From Sporolactobacillus shoreae (GTDB lineage Bacteria > Bacillota > Bacilli > Bacillales > Sporolactobacillaceae), in the NCBI RefSeq assembly GCF_004684935.1, contig NZ_SRJD01000016.1, positions 1-64,000 of the forward strand: 64,000 nt of DNA, written 5' to 3'. The notes beneath the pieces were generated by a model, which was not told the DNA's origin, did not search any database, and saw nothing but the letters and a program-made list of their open reading frames with translations. A program made the position numbers and the translations under genes. Position 1 is the first letter of the stretch; the number at the start of each line of letters is the position of its first letter. Below, piece by piece: positions 10,031 to 20,286 of the stretch.

Positions 10031-10897
10031 TCATTCAAGAGTGGATAGATAGGCAATGGTCAACCCGTCCATTCGCCTCAATGAAATACCGGTTTGTTCA
10101 AAAAATTTGTCCATGCGTGCTTGCAGCGTATTTCGATGCATGAAAAGTTGTTTCGCAGCCATGCTGATGTTCCCCTGATTTCCCCATAACGCTCTGATGA
10201 TCGTCACCCACCCCGAATCATCAGCTACCATTGCCTTCACTTCACTGAGAATGGCTGATTTACTGATATGCGATCTGATCAATGAGAAAAAGCCATGTTC
10301 CACACTGCTCACTTCCTGAAGACCTGAATGGGCCAACTGATGTTGAAAGAGGCTGAGTTCCTCCAGATAAGCATCTCTGATTAGAGGTGTTAGGGGGTAA
10401 CGCAGGCCAAGCTGAAAATGTGTCTTGACGGAAAAATCATTTTCAAGCGTATTGGCAATGGCTCGGAGTGCTTCCCCTTCCATCATCCCTTCCTCTTCAA
10501 TAATCAATCCGTTTTGCGAGGAAAGATAAATGAAACAGGCCGTTTCTTCAAAAAAGGCTTCCAGCGCCGATCGCCACTCAATCAGGTTGCTTCGTGTAAG
10601 CGCTACGGCAGTGTGAAAGTGAATAAACCTAACCTTTTCATGCGTTTCTGTTTTTTCCACTGGCTGACCCTTTATCAATCGGTCATACCAGACTCTGGAT
10701 TTTTCAGAAAAATACGGCGGGATCTCTTCGTTTAGCAGTATTTTCAACAATTGGCGTTCCCGGTCTGAAAGCCCCAGAGAGGGCACGCCTATATAATAAG
10801 GGCTTTCATAAAAATAAAGCATGTCTTCATCGGGATGAAACGGCACATTGTCTACAACTGTACCGGGATAACGCCTGATAAGGTTTTTAATGTCCAT
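10031..10897 (-). CDS. PucR/CdaR-type transcriptional regulator
   Basis: A 288-residue protein with a PucR-type helix-turn-helix at its C-terminus: WGNQGNISMAAKQLFMHRNTLQARMDKF-like sequence (about residues 240-280), the NxTxAAxxLFxHRNTLxYR signature. The N-terminal 230 residues match no domain I recognise and may sense a ligand. It is the last gene of the maltose cluster, 92 bp after malL, read in the same direction, which suggests a second regulator of maltose or glucoside use. GGGGAGTG precedes the ATG. The link to maltose is positional only. Confidence 0.82.
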   Translation of the reverse strand: MDIKNLIRRYPGTVVDNVPFHPDEDMLYFYESPYYIGVPSLGLSDRERQLLKILLNEEIPPYFSEKSRVWYDRLIKGQPVEKTETHEKVRFIHFHTAVALTRSNLIEWRSALEAFFEETACFIYLSSQNGLIIEEEGMMEGEALRAIANTLENDFSVKTHFQLGLRYPLTPLIRDAYLEELSLFQHQLAHSGLQEVSSVEHGFFSLIRSHISKSAILSEVKAMVADDSGWVTIIRALWGNQGNISMAAKQLFMHRNTLQARMDKFFEQTGISLRRMDGLTIAYLSTLE

Positions 10898-10989
10898 GTC
10901 CGCACTCCCCGCCGCCTTTTACTGATTTTTTCTACCATTATAATAAATAAGAATCCCGATTTATTAATGCCTGACGGCACAGCCTGCTG

Positions 10990-12702
<1,713 letters not shown>

Positions 12703-12732
12703 TCACTCCTGTATAAAAATACCGTTTTCAAC

Positions 12733-12813
12733 GCCGTTTATTTTCGCTCCAGGTGCTCGCTTTCCGCTCCAATCAACGGAGGGGCAAAAACAACATTAAA
12801 TTTAAACTTAGCC
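12733..12813 (+). repeat. Dispersed MITE-like repeat, copy B
   Basis: A short form: TTTTCGCTCCAGGTGCTCGC, TTTCCGCTCCAATCAACGGA, GGGGCAAAAACAACATT and AATTTAAACTTAGCC. The left end is degraded and the core is reduced. The right end runs into the 3' end of pgmB. Confidence 0.8.
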
Positions 12814-13467
12814 TTTTTCAATCCAATGTTTTCTCAGTGAATCCCATGTAAGTTCAAGCGTTGACGCTACACGCCAGTCAGGACGGGCATCTTCAGGAAC
12901 GCCGACACCTACGGAAAACAGTCCGGCCGCGTTGATTGACTGAATTCCCGCCACGGCGTCCTCAATCCCTGCACACTCCCGGGGTTCAGCCCCGAGCTGA
13001 ACAGCCGCTGTTGAAAAAATTTCCGGATCAGGCTTTCCTTTTTTTAATTTAGCCGGATCCACGATTGTGTCAAAATAGGAAGATATCTGTAGTGACTTCA
13101 GAATGAACGGTCCGTTTTTGCTCGCAGACGCCAGGCCGATCTTTATACCTGCGTTTCTCAATTCTTCCAGAAAATCCTGAATTCCCGGGAGTATATCATT
13201 AGGTGTCATGGCAGCGATCAAACGGCGGTAGTCTTCATTCTTTTGTTCAGCAAGCCTGCTTTTCTCTTCTTCTGAAAAATCAGGTGCACGCCCGCCAAAT
13301 TTTAGAATCCGCTCCAGTGAATCCATCCTTCCTATGCCTTTCAGATGTTCATTAAAAGCTTCATCAATGTGAATGCCGATGGATTCGGCAAGATGCTTCC
13401 ATGCTCTAAAATGATATTTTGCCGTATCGGTGATAACGCCATCCAGATCAAAAACAACCGCTTTCAT
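12808..13467 (-). CDS. pgmB: Beta-phosphoglucomutase
   Basis: A HAD-superfamily enzyme of 219 residues that converts beta-glucose-1-phosphate, the MalP product, to glucose-6-phosphate. Motif I is FDLDGVITDT (nucleophile Asp8, acid/base Asp10). The substrate-specific GIGRMDSLERIL cap loop, the LASAS motif II, the KKGKPDPEIF lysine region and the GIEDAVAGI motif IV are all visible. It overlaps malP by 4 bp, so the two are probably translationally coupled. The last codons and TAA stop fall inside the terminal repeat sequence of copy B. Confidence 0.95.
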   Translation of the reverse strand: MKAVVFDLDGVITDTAKYHFRAWKHLAESIGIHIDEAFNEHLKGIGRMDSLERILKFGGRAPDFSEEEKSRLAEQKNEDYRRLIAAMTPNDILPGIQDFLEELRNAGIKIGLASASKNGPFILKSLQISSYFDTIVDPAKLKKGKPDPEIFSTAAVQLGAEPRECAGIEDAVAGIQSINAAGLFSVGVGVPEDARPDWRVASTLELTWDSLRKHWIEKG

Positions 13468-15767
13468 TGCCCGCTCACCTCATCATTTTCAATCAACCTT
13501 CCTGTAAGGCTCTGCTCCAGCAAGAGCGGCTGATTGAACAGTTTAAGTTTCAGTGGATCTCCCGACAGTAATGTCAGGATCACTTTTTCCTTGTTAACGA
13601 TCGCTTCGATCAGCCTTCCCCGATAATTCACTTTAAACGAATAGGACTGCCAATCCTCCGGCAAATAAGGATTGAAAGAAAGCGTTCCGTCAAAAGTCCT
13701 CATCCCGGCAAAGCCTTGAACAATGGCCAGCCAGCTGCCGGTCATTGAAGTGACATGGAGGCCGTCAACGGTATCATGATTATAGTCGTCCAGATCAAGC
13801 CTGGCTGTTCTTTTGTAGAGTTCCAGCGCTTTTCTTTTTTTTCTCAGTTCTGATGCCAGTATCGAGTGAACCGATGCCGAAAGGCTGGATTCATGCACGG
13901 TCAGCGGCTCATAAAATTCAAAGTTTCTCTTTTTCTCCTCCATTGTGAACTGGTTATTTAAGAAATAGATTCCTTGCAGCACATCTGCCTGCTTGATAAA
14001 ACAGGAACGCAGAATTCTGTCCCACGACCAGTGCTGATTGATCGGCCTCTCCTCCTCAGGGATTTCAGAAACCGGCTTAATTTCTTTATCCAGAAAGGTG
14101 TCCTGCTGAACAAAAATACCGAGTTTTTGATCCAAAGGGTAGTACATCTTATCGACAATATCTCGCCAGTGAGCCACTTCATTCTCTGATAGCCCGAGTT
14201 CTTTATATTTTTCATCACCAATCAGATTGAGGACGCTGATCGTGTAATTCAAAGTCCACGCCGCCATTTGGTTCGTGTACCAATTGTTATTAACGTTATT
14301 TTCATACTCGTTCGGGCCGGTTACGCCGTGAATCATGAACTTTTGTTTTCTCTTTGAAAAATGGATGCGGTCTGTCCAGAAACGGCTGATTCCGACCAGT
14401 ACATCAATCCCGTATTTTGCGATGTAGGATTCGTCTCCAGTATAATTCACGTAGTTGTAGATCGCATAAGCCACCGCGCCATTGCGATGAATTTCCTCAA
14501 AGGTAATTTCCCATTCATTATGACACTCAATTCCAGTGAAAGTGACCATCGGATAGAGCGCGCCCTTCAAGCCTTGCTGACGGGCATTATAATAAGCTCC
14601 TTCCAATTGATTATATCGGTACAAGAGCAGTTGTTTCGTAATCCGGGGATCTGCGACCGCCAGATAAAATGGAACAGCATAAGCCTCAGTATCCCAGTAC
14701 GTCGCCCCGCCGTACTTTTCACCAGTGAATCCCTTGGGGCCAATATTCAGACGTGCATCCTCCCCGTAGTAAGTGGAGAAAAGCTGGAACAGATTAAACC
14801 TGATCCCTTGCTGAGCCTCGTCATCACCCTGAATGGTGACATCTGCTTTCCTCCAGCGTCTTTGCCAGGCAGCAGCATGCTCTTTTTTCAAATCTTCATA
14901 GCCGCTGTCCAGTGCCTGATCAAGCAGTTCATCGGATCTTTCCGCCAAATTCCCAGGTTCATAATCTCTGCTTGTTGTTACGGCGACCAACTTATCGAGA
15001 GTGATCGATTTCCCCGGGCCCAGAAAAATATCACAGGACTGAGCGACATATAATTTTCTTTGATGGGCCGAAACAGACGCACGCTCTTCGGTCCGTACAC
15101 CCATTGATGCAGACACCGCAAACACCGGTGTTCCAAAAGAATTATCGATCAGCCGCACGGACAGGTTGGATCGCCTGTCGCCAGATCTTTTACCGGTTTC
15201 CTTCCAGAACATCTCGTCATAATTTGAATCCTCGTTCCGAACGTCTCCGTCGAGGAAGGGGATCAGGCGCACGGATACGCCTTCAGACAGATTCGTGACC
15301 CTAAAGCGAATGGCACAGATTTCTTTATTGATAATGCTGAAAAACCGCTCAGACTCAACCTTCACTCTCTTGCCACGTTTGACCACGACGTAGCTATGCT
15401 TTAAAAGCCCCTTGCGCAGATCCAGTTCGAGGTAAAAATCTTCAAGCTGATCCTTATAAAGATCCACCTCTTCACCATCCAAAAAAAGCTGTACACCGAT
15501 CAGATTCATGGCATTGATCACTTTGCCAAAATATTCCGGATAACCATTTTTCCACCAGCCGACCCTTGTCTTGTCGGGATACCAGATCCCGGCTATATAG
15601 GTGCCCTGATGGTGATCCCCGGTATAAGTTTCTTCAAAATTGCCGCGCATGCCCATATATCCATTGCCGAGAGATGTCAAACTTTCCAGCAGCCTCATTT
15701 GATTCTTATGAAGTTGATGTGTCGCCAGTTTCCAAGGTTCTGTTTCAAACAACCGTGTACCCGTCAT
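13464..15767 (-). CDS. malP: Maltose phosphorylase (GH65)
   Basis: A 767-residue GH65 phosphorylase that splits maltose with phosphate into glucose and beta-glucose-1-phosphate in the cytosol. The catalytic acid is Glu487 in GVTGPNEYEN; the preceding HNEWEITFEEIHRNG block and the C-terminal HVTSMTGSWLAIVQG phosphate-site region fit maltose rather than kojibiose or trehalose phosphorylases. SD GGGAGATGAG precedes the ATG. The start overlaps the yvdJ stop (ATGA) and the end overlaps pgmB, giving a tight yvdJ-malP-pgmB unit as in the B. subtilis mdx operon. Confidence 0.95.
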   Translation of the reverse strand: MTGTRLFETEPWKLATHQLHKNQMRLLESLTSLGNGYMGMRGNFEETYTGDHHQGTYIAGIWYPDKTRVGWWKNGYPEYFGKVINAMNLIGVQLFLDGEEVDLYKDQLEDFYLELDLRKGLLKHSYVVVKRGKRVKVESERFFSIINKEICAIRFRVTNLSEGVSVRLIPFLDGDVRNEDSNYDEMFWKETGKRSGDRRSNLSVRLIDNSFGTPVFAVSASMGVRTEERASVSAHQRKLYVAQSCDIFLGPGKSITLDKLVAVTTSRDYEPGNLAERSDELLDQALDSGYEDLKKEHAAAWQRRWRKADVTIQGDDEAQQGIRFNLFQLFSTYYGEDARLNIGPKGFTGEKYGGATYWDTEAYAVPFYLAVADPRITKQLLLYRYNQLEGAYYNARQQGLKGALYPMVTFTGIECHNEWEITFEEIHRNGAVAYAIYNYVNYTGDESYIAKYGIDVLVGISRFWTDRIHFSKRKQKFMIHGVTGPNEYENNVNNNWYTNQMAAWTLNYTISVLNLIGDEKYKELGLSENEVAHWRDIVDKMYYPLDQKLGIFVQQDTFLDKEIKPVSEIPEEERPINQHWSWDRILRSCFIKQADVLQGIYFLNNQFTMEEKKRNFEFYEPLTVHESSLSASVHSILASELRKKRKALELYKRTARLDLDDYNHDTVDGLHVTSMTGSWLAIVQGFAGMRTFDGTLSFNPYLPEDWQSYSFKVNYRGRLIEAIVNKEKVILTLLSGDPLKLKLFNQPLLLEQSLTGRLIENDEVSGQ

Positions 15768-16654
15768 TTATTCTCATCTCCCACTGCCTGCAAGCGCCGA
15801 TTTGTATTTTCCAGGCCCCGCTCATTTTGAAAATGTGTTCTCAAGAATACAAGAGCGATCATCAGAACGATACCAAAAGACTGAATCATGATCATTGTCC
15901 CAAAGTCAAACGAAATCAGGGAAAATCCACAAGCTGCAAGCGAAGGGAGCCCGGCAGCCAGAATTACTAGGGACAGGGCCTCTCGAAAAGAATGAATATC
16001 CGAGAGCTTTGAACGACCTGTGAGCCATATAATGAAGCTCATCATTCCCATAAGAAGGAAATTTGAAAAAAACAATCCTGCAAAGCAAAGTACAGAGAGC
16101 ACCGTGATGAGTTCCAGTTTATACTGTCTGACCCATAGCTGTGAAACCATATTTTCCAGACTTTCTTTGCGGCCGCTTAATGAAATGGCCTGATCTTTAG
16201 GATAAGTGACAGAAAAACCAAAACCATTTTGATCACTGATGATCATTTTTTGTTTCTGAAAGATGATCACATTCTTAAAGTTCTGCACCTTTTGATGGTA
16301 CTTTTGCCCAATCGTTCTCCACCGGTTCTCTGGATCAACGGCGAGCAGGTTTCTTCCGTGCCTCTGTTCATAGACGGTACCTGAAAGAACTCCACCCTTG
16401 ATTGCATCTTTCTGAATCTGCGTCACAAAGTCAGAAGAGATCGCTCTGCTGACTGACGGTGCTAAGAAAGTGAACGGTACAGTTTTTAGGGCTGAGAGCC
16501 GCAGAGTCAGAGGCATCATGAGACTGGCACTGAGAAATAAAAATAGAAAGGCCAGTTTCCACCCATTCAGATTTCGCCTCTCGGTAAAAATCCGTTTCAA
16601 GGAGCACATATTAACAAAATAATTGACTGGAAACCGGTTTAAATTTGGTTTCAT
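15764..16654 (-). CDS. yvdJ: DUF1189 membrane protein of maltodextrin operons (YvdJ/MalA-like)
   Basis: A protein of about 296 residues with one N-terminal membrane segment (about residues 35-55), a 110-residue extracytoplasmic domain and three to four C-terminal membrane segments. This layout and its place between mdxG and malP match B. subtilis YvdJ and streptococcal MalA (DUF1189), which travel with maltodextrin transport but have no defined biochemical role. I prefer the ATG at 16654, 8 nt after AGGGTG, over the GTG at 16663. Its stop overlaps the malP start. Confidence 0.82.
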   Translation of the reverse strand: MKPNLNRFPVNYFVNMCSLKRIFTERRNLNGWKLAFLFLFLSASLMMPLTLRLSALKTVPFTFLAPSVSRAISSDFVTQIQKDAIKGGVLSGTVYEQRHGRNLLAVDPENRWRTIGQKYHQKVQNFKNVIIFQKQKMIISDQNGFGFSVTYPKDQAISLSGRKESLENMVSQLWVRQYKLELITVLSVLCFAGLFFSNFLLMGMMSFIIWLTGRSKLSDIHSFREALSLVILAAGLPSLAACGFSLISFDFGTMIMIQSFGIVLMIALVFLRTHFQNERGLENTNRRLQAVGDENK

Positions 16655-16729
16655 TGACTTCACACCCTAAGGAAATCGCTATGATGAATCAATCACACAT
16701 GGATCATCGTTCAAAGTAAAATAAAAGGA

Positions 16730-17581
16730 TTAGCCCTTTGTTCCACCGGCCGTCAGCCCACTTTGGAAATAGCGCTGCAAAAAGAAGAACAGAACAACGA
16801 TAGGTATTGAAATCAGGAAAGACCCCGCTGCAAACAGGGAGATATTCTGATTCGTTGGATTTGCGATAAACTGCTGCAAACCGACAGCGACCGTCAGATT
16901 ACTCGGTGTGCGCAGCAAAAAAGCCGCCAGAAGATAATCTCCGAAGGGACCCATAAACGCCCATAATGCCTGAACCGCTATCATCGGCATCGCCAGTGGG
17001 AGGTTAATTTGGCAAAGGATGCGGAGATGCCCCGCGCCATCGATGCGGGCCGATTCATCTAGATCGCGCGGAATCGTATCAAAATAACCCTTCATAAGCC
17101 ACGTATTCATAGGTATCCCGCCACCGACATAAACCAAAGTCAGATACCAGTACTGGTCCAGTCCGTTAATAATTAATCCAAGGACAAAGAATGCTGTCAG
17201 TGCCGCCATTGTCGGCACCATTTGAATGATCAAGAAGAAAATCAATCCGTTTTTGCGCCCTTTGAACCGATAACGGCTATAGGTATAACCGGCCAGCGTC
17301 ACGATAATGACCTGGATGATCATTGTTGAAATCGCAATAATGATCGTATTTTTGAACCAGGTTAAATAAAGGGTCTGTGAAAAAAGCTGGCGGAAATTAT
17401 CAAGTGTCCACTGCATATGCCAATCCAGTGTGAACGCAGCAAGGTTGCTGACATTAAAGGCGGACTGGGCGGTGATGAACAGCGGATAAAGGATTATGAT
17501 GCTGAGAACAATCAAAAATAAATACGTAAAGAATCGGCCGAAAAATTTATTTGATTTCTGATTACGCAGGAGACGCCTCAT
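16730..17581 (-). CDS. mdxG: Maltodextrin ABC transporter permease MdxG (MalG family)
   Basis: A 283-residue inner-membrane permease with six predicted membrane segments. The EAA loop, which docks the ATPase, appears as [23 protein letters not shown] near residues 170-195. [36 protein letters not shown] at the C-terminus is typical of MalG proteins. It forms the channel with MdxF and probably uses MsmX. It starts one base after the mdxF stop, so the two are co-translated. Confidence 0.93.
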   Translation of the reverse strand: MRRLLRNQKSNKFFGRFFTYLFLIVLSIIILYPLFITAQSAFNVSNLAAFTLDWHMQWTLDNFRQLFSQTLYLTWFKNTIIIAISTMIIQVIIVTLAGYTYSRYRFKGRKNGLIFFLIIQMVPTMAALTAFFVLGLIINGLDQYWYLTLVYVGGGIPMNTWLMKGYFDTIPRDLDESARIDGAGHLRILCQINLPLAMPMIAVQALWAFMGPFGDYLLAAFLLRTPSNLTVAVGLQQFIANPTNQNISLFAAGSFLISIPIVVLFFFLQRYFQSGLTAGGTKG

Positions 17582-17582
17582 T

Positions 17583-18887
17583 TTACATCATCTCCTCGTT
17601 ACTGAAGGCGTGTGTTTTCTTGAAAGCAAAGAGTGAAACGCTGATGACGATGATCGAGATGACAATGGTAACCGCTGAAGCCAACTGATATTGCGGTGAC
17701 GTCCCCGTTGTCAGCTTGTAAATCCAGGACAGCAGGATATCCGTTGAACCTGCTCCGCCACCCACATCTCCTGGGCCGCCGGAATTGAACAGATAAATGA
17801 TGGAAAAATTATTGAAGTTGAATGTATACTGCGTAATGAAAACCGGCGCCGTCGCGAATAAAATCATCGGAAGCGTGATCCGGGTAAATTTCTGAATGAA
17901 ATTGGCACCATCAATATTTGCGGCCTCGTACAGATCCCCGGGAATGGACTGCAGTACTCCCGTAACCATCACAAAAATATAGGGGAATCCAAGCCAGGTC
18001 TGAATCATGATTAAGGCCGTTTTGGTCCAGAAGGGATCCGTTTTCCACGGTATATCCGGAATATGGACAAATGGAATATAATTCAGGACTGCCAGAACCT
18101 GCTGGTTAATGGCGCCTATGCTGTCGTTAAAAATATTGGAGAAACTCATGATCGTGACAAACGCTGGCACTGCCCACGGCAGCAGGAATATTATCCGGAA
18201 TATTCGTTTACCGATAATGAAATCCTGATTGGCGACAACCGCGGTAATAATGCCCAGTGCAATCTGACATGTTGTTGCCAGCAAAGTCCAGGTAATGGTC
18301 CAACCGAGCACAGTCACAAACGTATCCCGGTAGGAACTGAGAAAGAACATGTCAAAAAAGTTCTGAAGCCCAACCCAGTTAATCAATCTGGCAGGCGGAA
18401 TATGATAGAAATCATAATTCGTAAAAGCCATAAAGAGTGTTACAAGCACCGGAAACACAATAACAAAAAGCATAATGAAGTAGGCAGGAATCGTCAAAAG
18501 GTAGGGAAATCCCTTGTCCCACACATTTTTAACCATGGAACCGACACTTTTATTAATCATGCCCAATGTGTTCCACTGCCTTGCCACATGTCTGGCGTCA
18601 TTGATACTGAGCAGCATCACCATCAGGAAGACAAAGGTTATAATGATTTGCAATGTGCCTTTAACAAGCAAGAAAAGGGAATGGTCCCGAATAGGAACCG
18701 TTCCCAGTGTGATAAAGCCTTGAAAAGCAGGGATCCCGATCGTGGCCAGCTCGATAATGAAAGCAATGGTTATAAGGAGAAATAAGACTCCTTTTGCCAA
18801 TTGCCCGTTATAGAATTGCCCTAAACCGGGGATGAGGGACAACAATCCTGCTTTTCGGACACTTTTCTTGATTGGGTGATTGTTCAT
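17583..18887 (-). CDS. mdxF: Maltodextrin ABC transporter permease MdxF (MalF family)
   Basis: A 434-residue permease with the long Gram-positive MdxF N-terminus ([19 protein letters not shown], then extra membrane segments) before the standard six-segment core. The EAA motif reads [22 protein letters not shown] near residue 335. It pairs with MdxG to move maltodextrin across the membrane. GGGGAAG precedes the ATG, and the gene lies 31 bp after mdxE, as in other mdx operons. Confidence 0.93.
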   Translation of the reverse strand: MNNHPIKKSVRKAGLLSLIPGLGQFYNGQLAKGVLFLLITIAFIIELATIGIPAFQGFITLGTVPIRDHSLFLLVKGTLQIIITFVFLMVMLLSINDARHVARQWNTLGMINKSVGSMVKNVWDKGFPYLLTIPAYFIMLFVIVFPVLVTLFMAFTNYDFYHIPPARLINWVGLQNFFDMFFLSSYRDTFVTVLGWTITWTLLATTCQIALGIITAVVANQDFIIGKRIFRIIFLLPWAVPAFVTIMSFSNIFNDSIGAINQQVLAVLNYIPFVHIPDIPWKTDPFWTKTALIMIQTWLGFPYIFVMVTGVLQSIPGDLYEAANIDGANFIQKFTRITLPMILFATAPVFITQYTFNFNNFSIIYLFNSGGPGDVGGGAGSTDILLSWIYKLTTGTSPQYQLASAVTIVISIIVISVSLFAFKKTHAFSNEEMM

Positions 18888-18918
18888 GTTGCTTCCCCCA
18901 TTTCATTCCGCACTGAGC

Positions 18919-20187
18919 TTATTTGTCCTTATACTTTTGAGCGATCGTTTTATGCAAAGTCGACACAGCGTCGTCAAGGGTCTGCTTCGGCGTTTTCTTG
19001 CCGGATGCGGCGTTGAACATTGCCGGTTCCATTGTCGTCCATACTTCGGCCATTTCCGGAATGGATGGCATAGGGATCGAAGAGTCATACTGAGAAATGA
19101 CGGCTATCGACAGCACATCACTCGAATTCTTCACCTTGTCCTGTGCCTGAGGATTGATCGGAATTTCGTTCGATTTCTGATAGAACACATAGGAGTTAGT
19201 CGCATTCGTTGCATAAGCCAGCCATTTTTTAGCCAGACTCGGATCCTTTGTATAAGCGGATGCTACCCACGCTTTACCACCGGCAAACGGCGCGTATTCT
19301 TTTCCGTTCGGAAGTGTCGGAATCTTTGCGACCCCATAATTTATTTTTGACTGTTTGTAGACTGCTGCCTGCCACGGACCGTCAATCACCGCCCCCGCTT
19401 TTCCTTTAACAAACTCGTTGGTCACAAAGTTGCCGGATGCCTTGACGTCCTGCATGCCTTTTGGCCAGACATTTTGGAACCATTTGGTGGCATAAGTTAC
19501 GGCTTCAATTGATCCAGAATTATTCAAGCCAATATCCTTTGGGTTTGCATTGTTATTGCCGAATACATAACCACCGTACCCCGCGTACAGACCATAGGCA
19601 TAGTAGAAGTCAGTCCATTTGGCCAGAAATCCGGTATTTTTCCCTGGTTCAGAAGGAAAGGCAAACCGTTTATCTTTTGCAAGTAGCTCCAGATCCTTGA
19701 AAGTCGTCGGCGCTTTCTTAACTAAATCTTTATTATAGAAGAGGACAAGTGCTTCGATGGTCAGTGGAACCCCATAATATTTACTGCCAACCTGTACCTG
19801 TCGCTGTGCCTTCTGGTTGAGGAAACCCAGAATGCTCTTGTCGACTTCGAGCAATTGTCCCTGCTGTCCCAGTGCGCCCACACGGTCATATGGGGCCAGC
19901 ATGACATCCGGCGCTTTGCCCGCGGGCCCATCCAGTGAAAGGGCAGTCAATTGATCAAACATCGGTTTCTTTACAATTTTTACCGTCGCATTGTTCGCTT
20001 TTTCGAACTTACCTTTAATACTGTTCACAAAATTAGCATATGCCGCGTTTGATGAATCAACGGATACTGTCAGGACTTTTTTCCCTCCGGAATTCCCATT
20101 CGATGCACCTCCGGAACCGCAGGCCGCAAGTGCCATAATTAATCCAAAAATGGCTAACGCGGAAACAATCTTTCTAATAAACTTCAT
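18919..20187 (-). CDS. mdxE: Maltodextrin-binding lipoprotein MdxE
   Basis: The extracellular receptor of the importer: 422 residues, lipobox LAAC at about residues 20-23, followed by a Ser/Gly-rich tether and a type I solute-binding fold. Sugar-binding blocks resemble MalE, for example VKGKAGAVIDGPWQ and FAGGKAWVASAYTKDP. It has its own TATAAT promoter overlapped by a LacI-type operator, so it can be expressed apart from the upstream amylase gene. SD GGGAGGGA precedes the ATG. Confidence 0.95.
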   Translation of the reverse strand: MKFIRKIVSALAIFGLIMALAACGSGGASNGNSGGKKVLTVSVDSSNAAYANFVNSIKGKFEKANNATVKIVKKPMFDQLTALSLDGPAGKAPDVMLAPYDRVGALGQQGQLLEVDKSILGFLNQKAQRQVQVGSKYYGVPLTIEALVLFYNKDLVKKAPTTFKDLELLAKDKRFAFPSEPGKNTGFLAKWTDFYYAYGLYAGYGGYVFGNNNANPKDIGLNNSGSIEAVTYATKWFQNVWPKGMQDVKASGNFVTNEFVKGKAGAVIDGPWQAAVYKQSKINYGVAKIPTLPNGKEYAPFAGGKAWVASAYTKDPSLAKKWLAYATNATNSYVFYQKSNEIPINPQAQDKVKNSSDVLSIAVISQYDSSIPMPSIPEMAEVWTTMEPAMFNAASGKKTPKQTLDDAVSTLHKTIAQKYKDK

Positions 20188-20218
20188 TTTTGTCCCTCCC
20201 TTTTATCCTTACAAAAAT

Positions 20219-20275
20219 ATTATAAAATCGTTTTGTAACCGTTTACAATTGTTTTATGTCTGTTACCGATAACAC
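20219..20275 (-). promoter_or_regulatory. mdxE: mdxE promoter with two LacI/cre-type operators
   Basis: On the minus strand TTGTAA (20243-20248) and TATAAT (20219-20224) are 18 bp apart. Operator TTGTAACCGTTTACAA (20233-20248) overlaps the -35. A second, CTGTTACCGATAACAC (20260-20275), lies just upstream. Paired operators suggest looping or one site each for MdxR and CcpA. Confidence 0.75.
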
Positions 20276-20286
20276 AATTTTAACTG

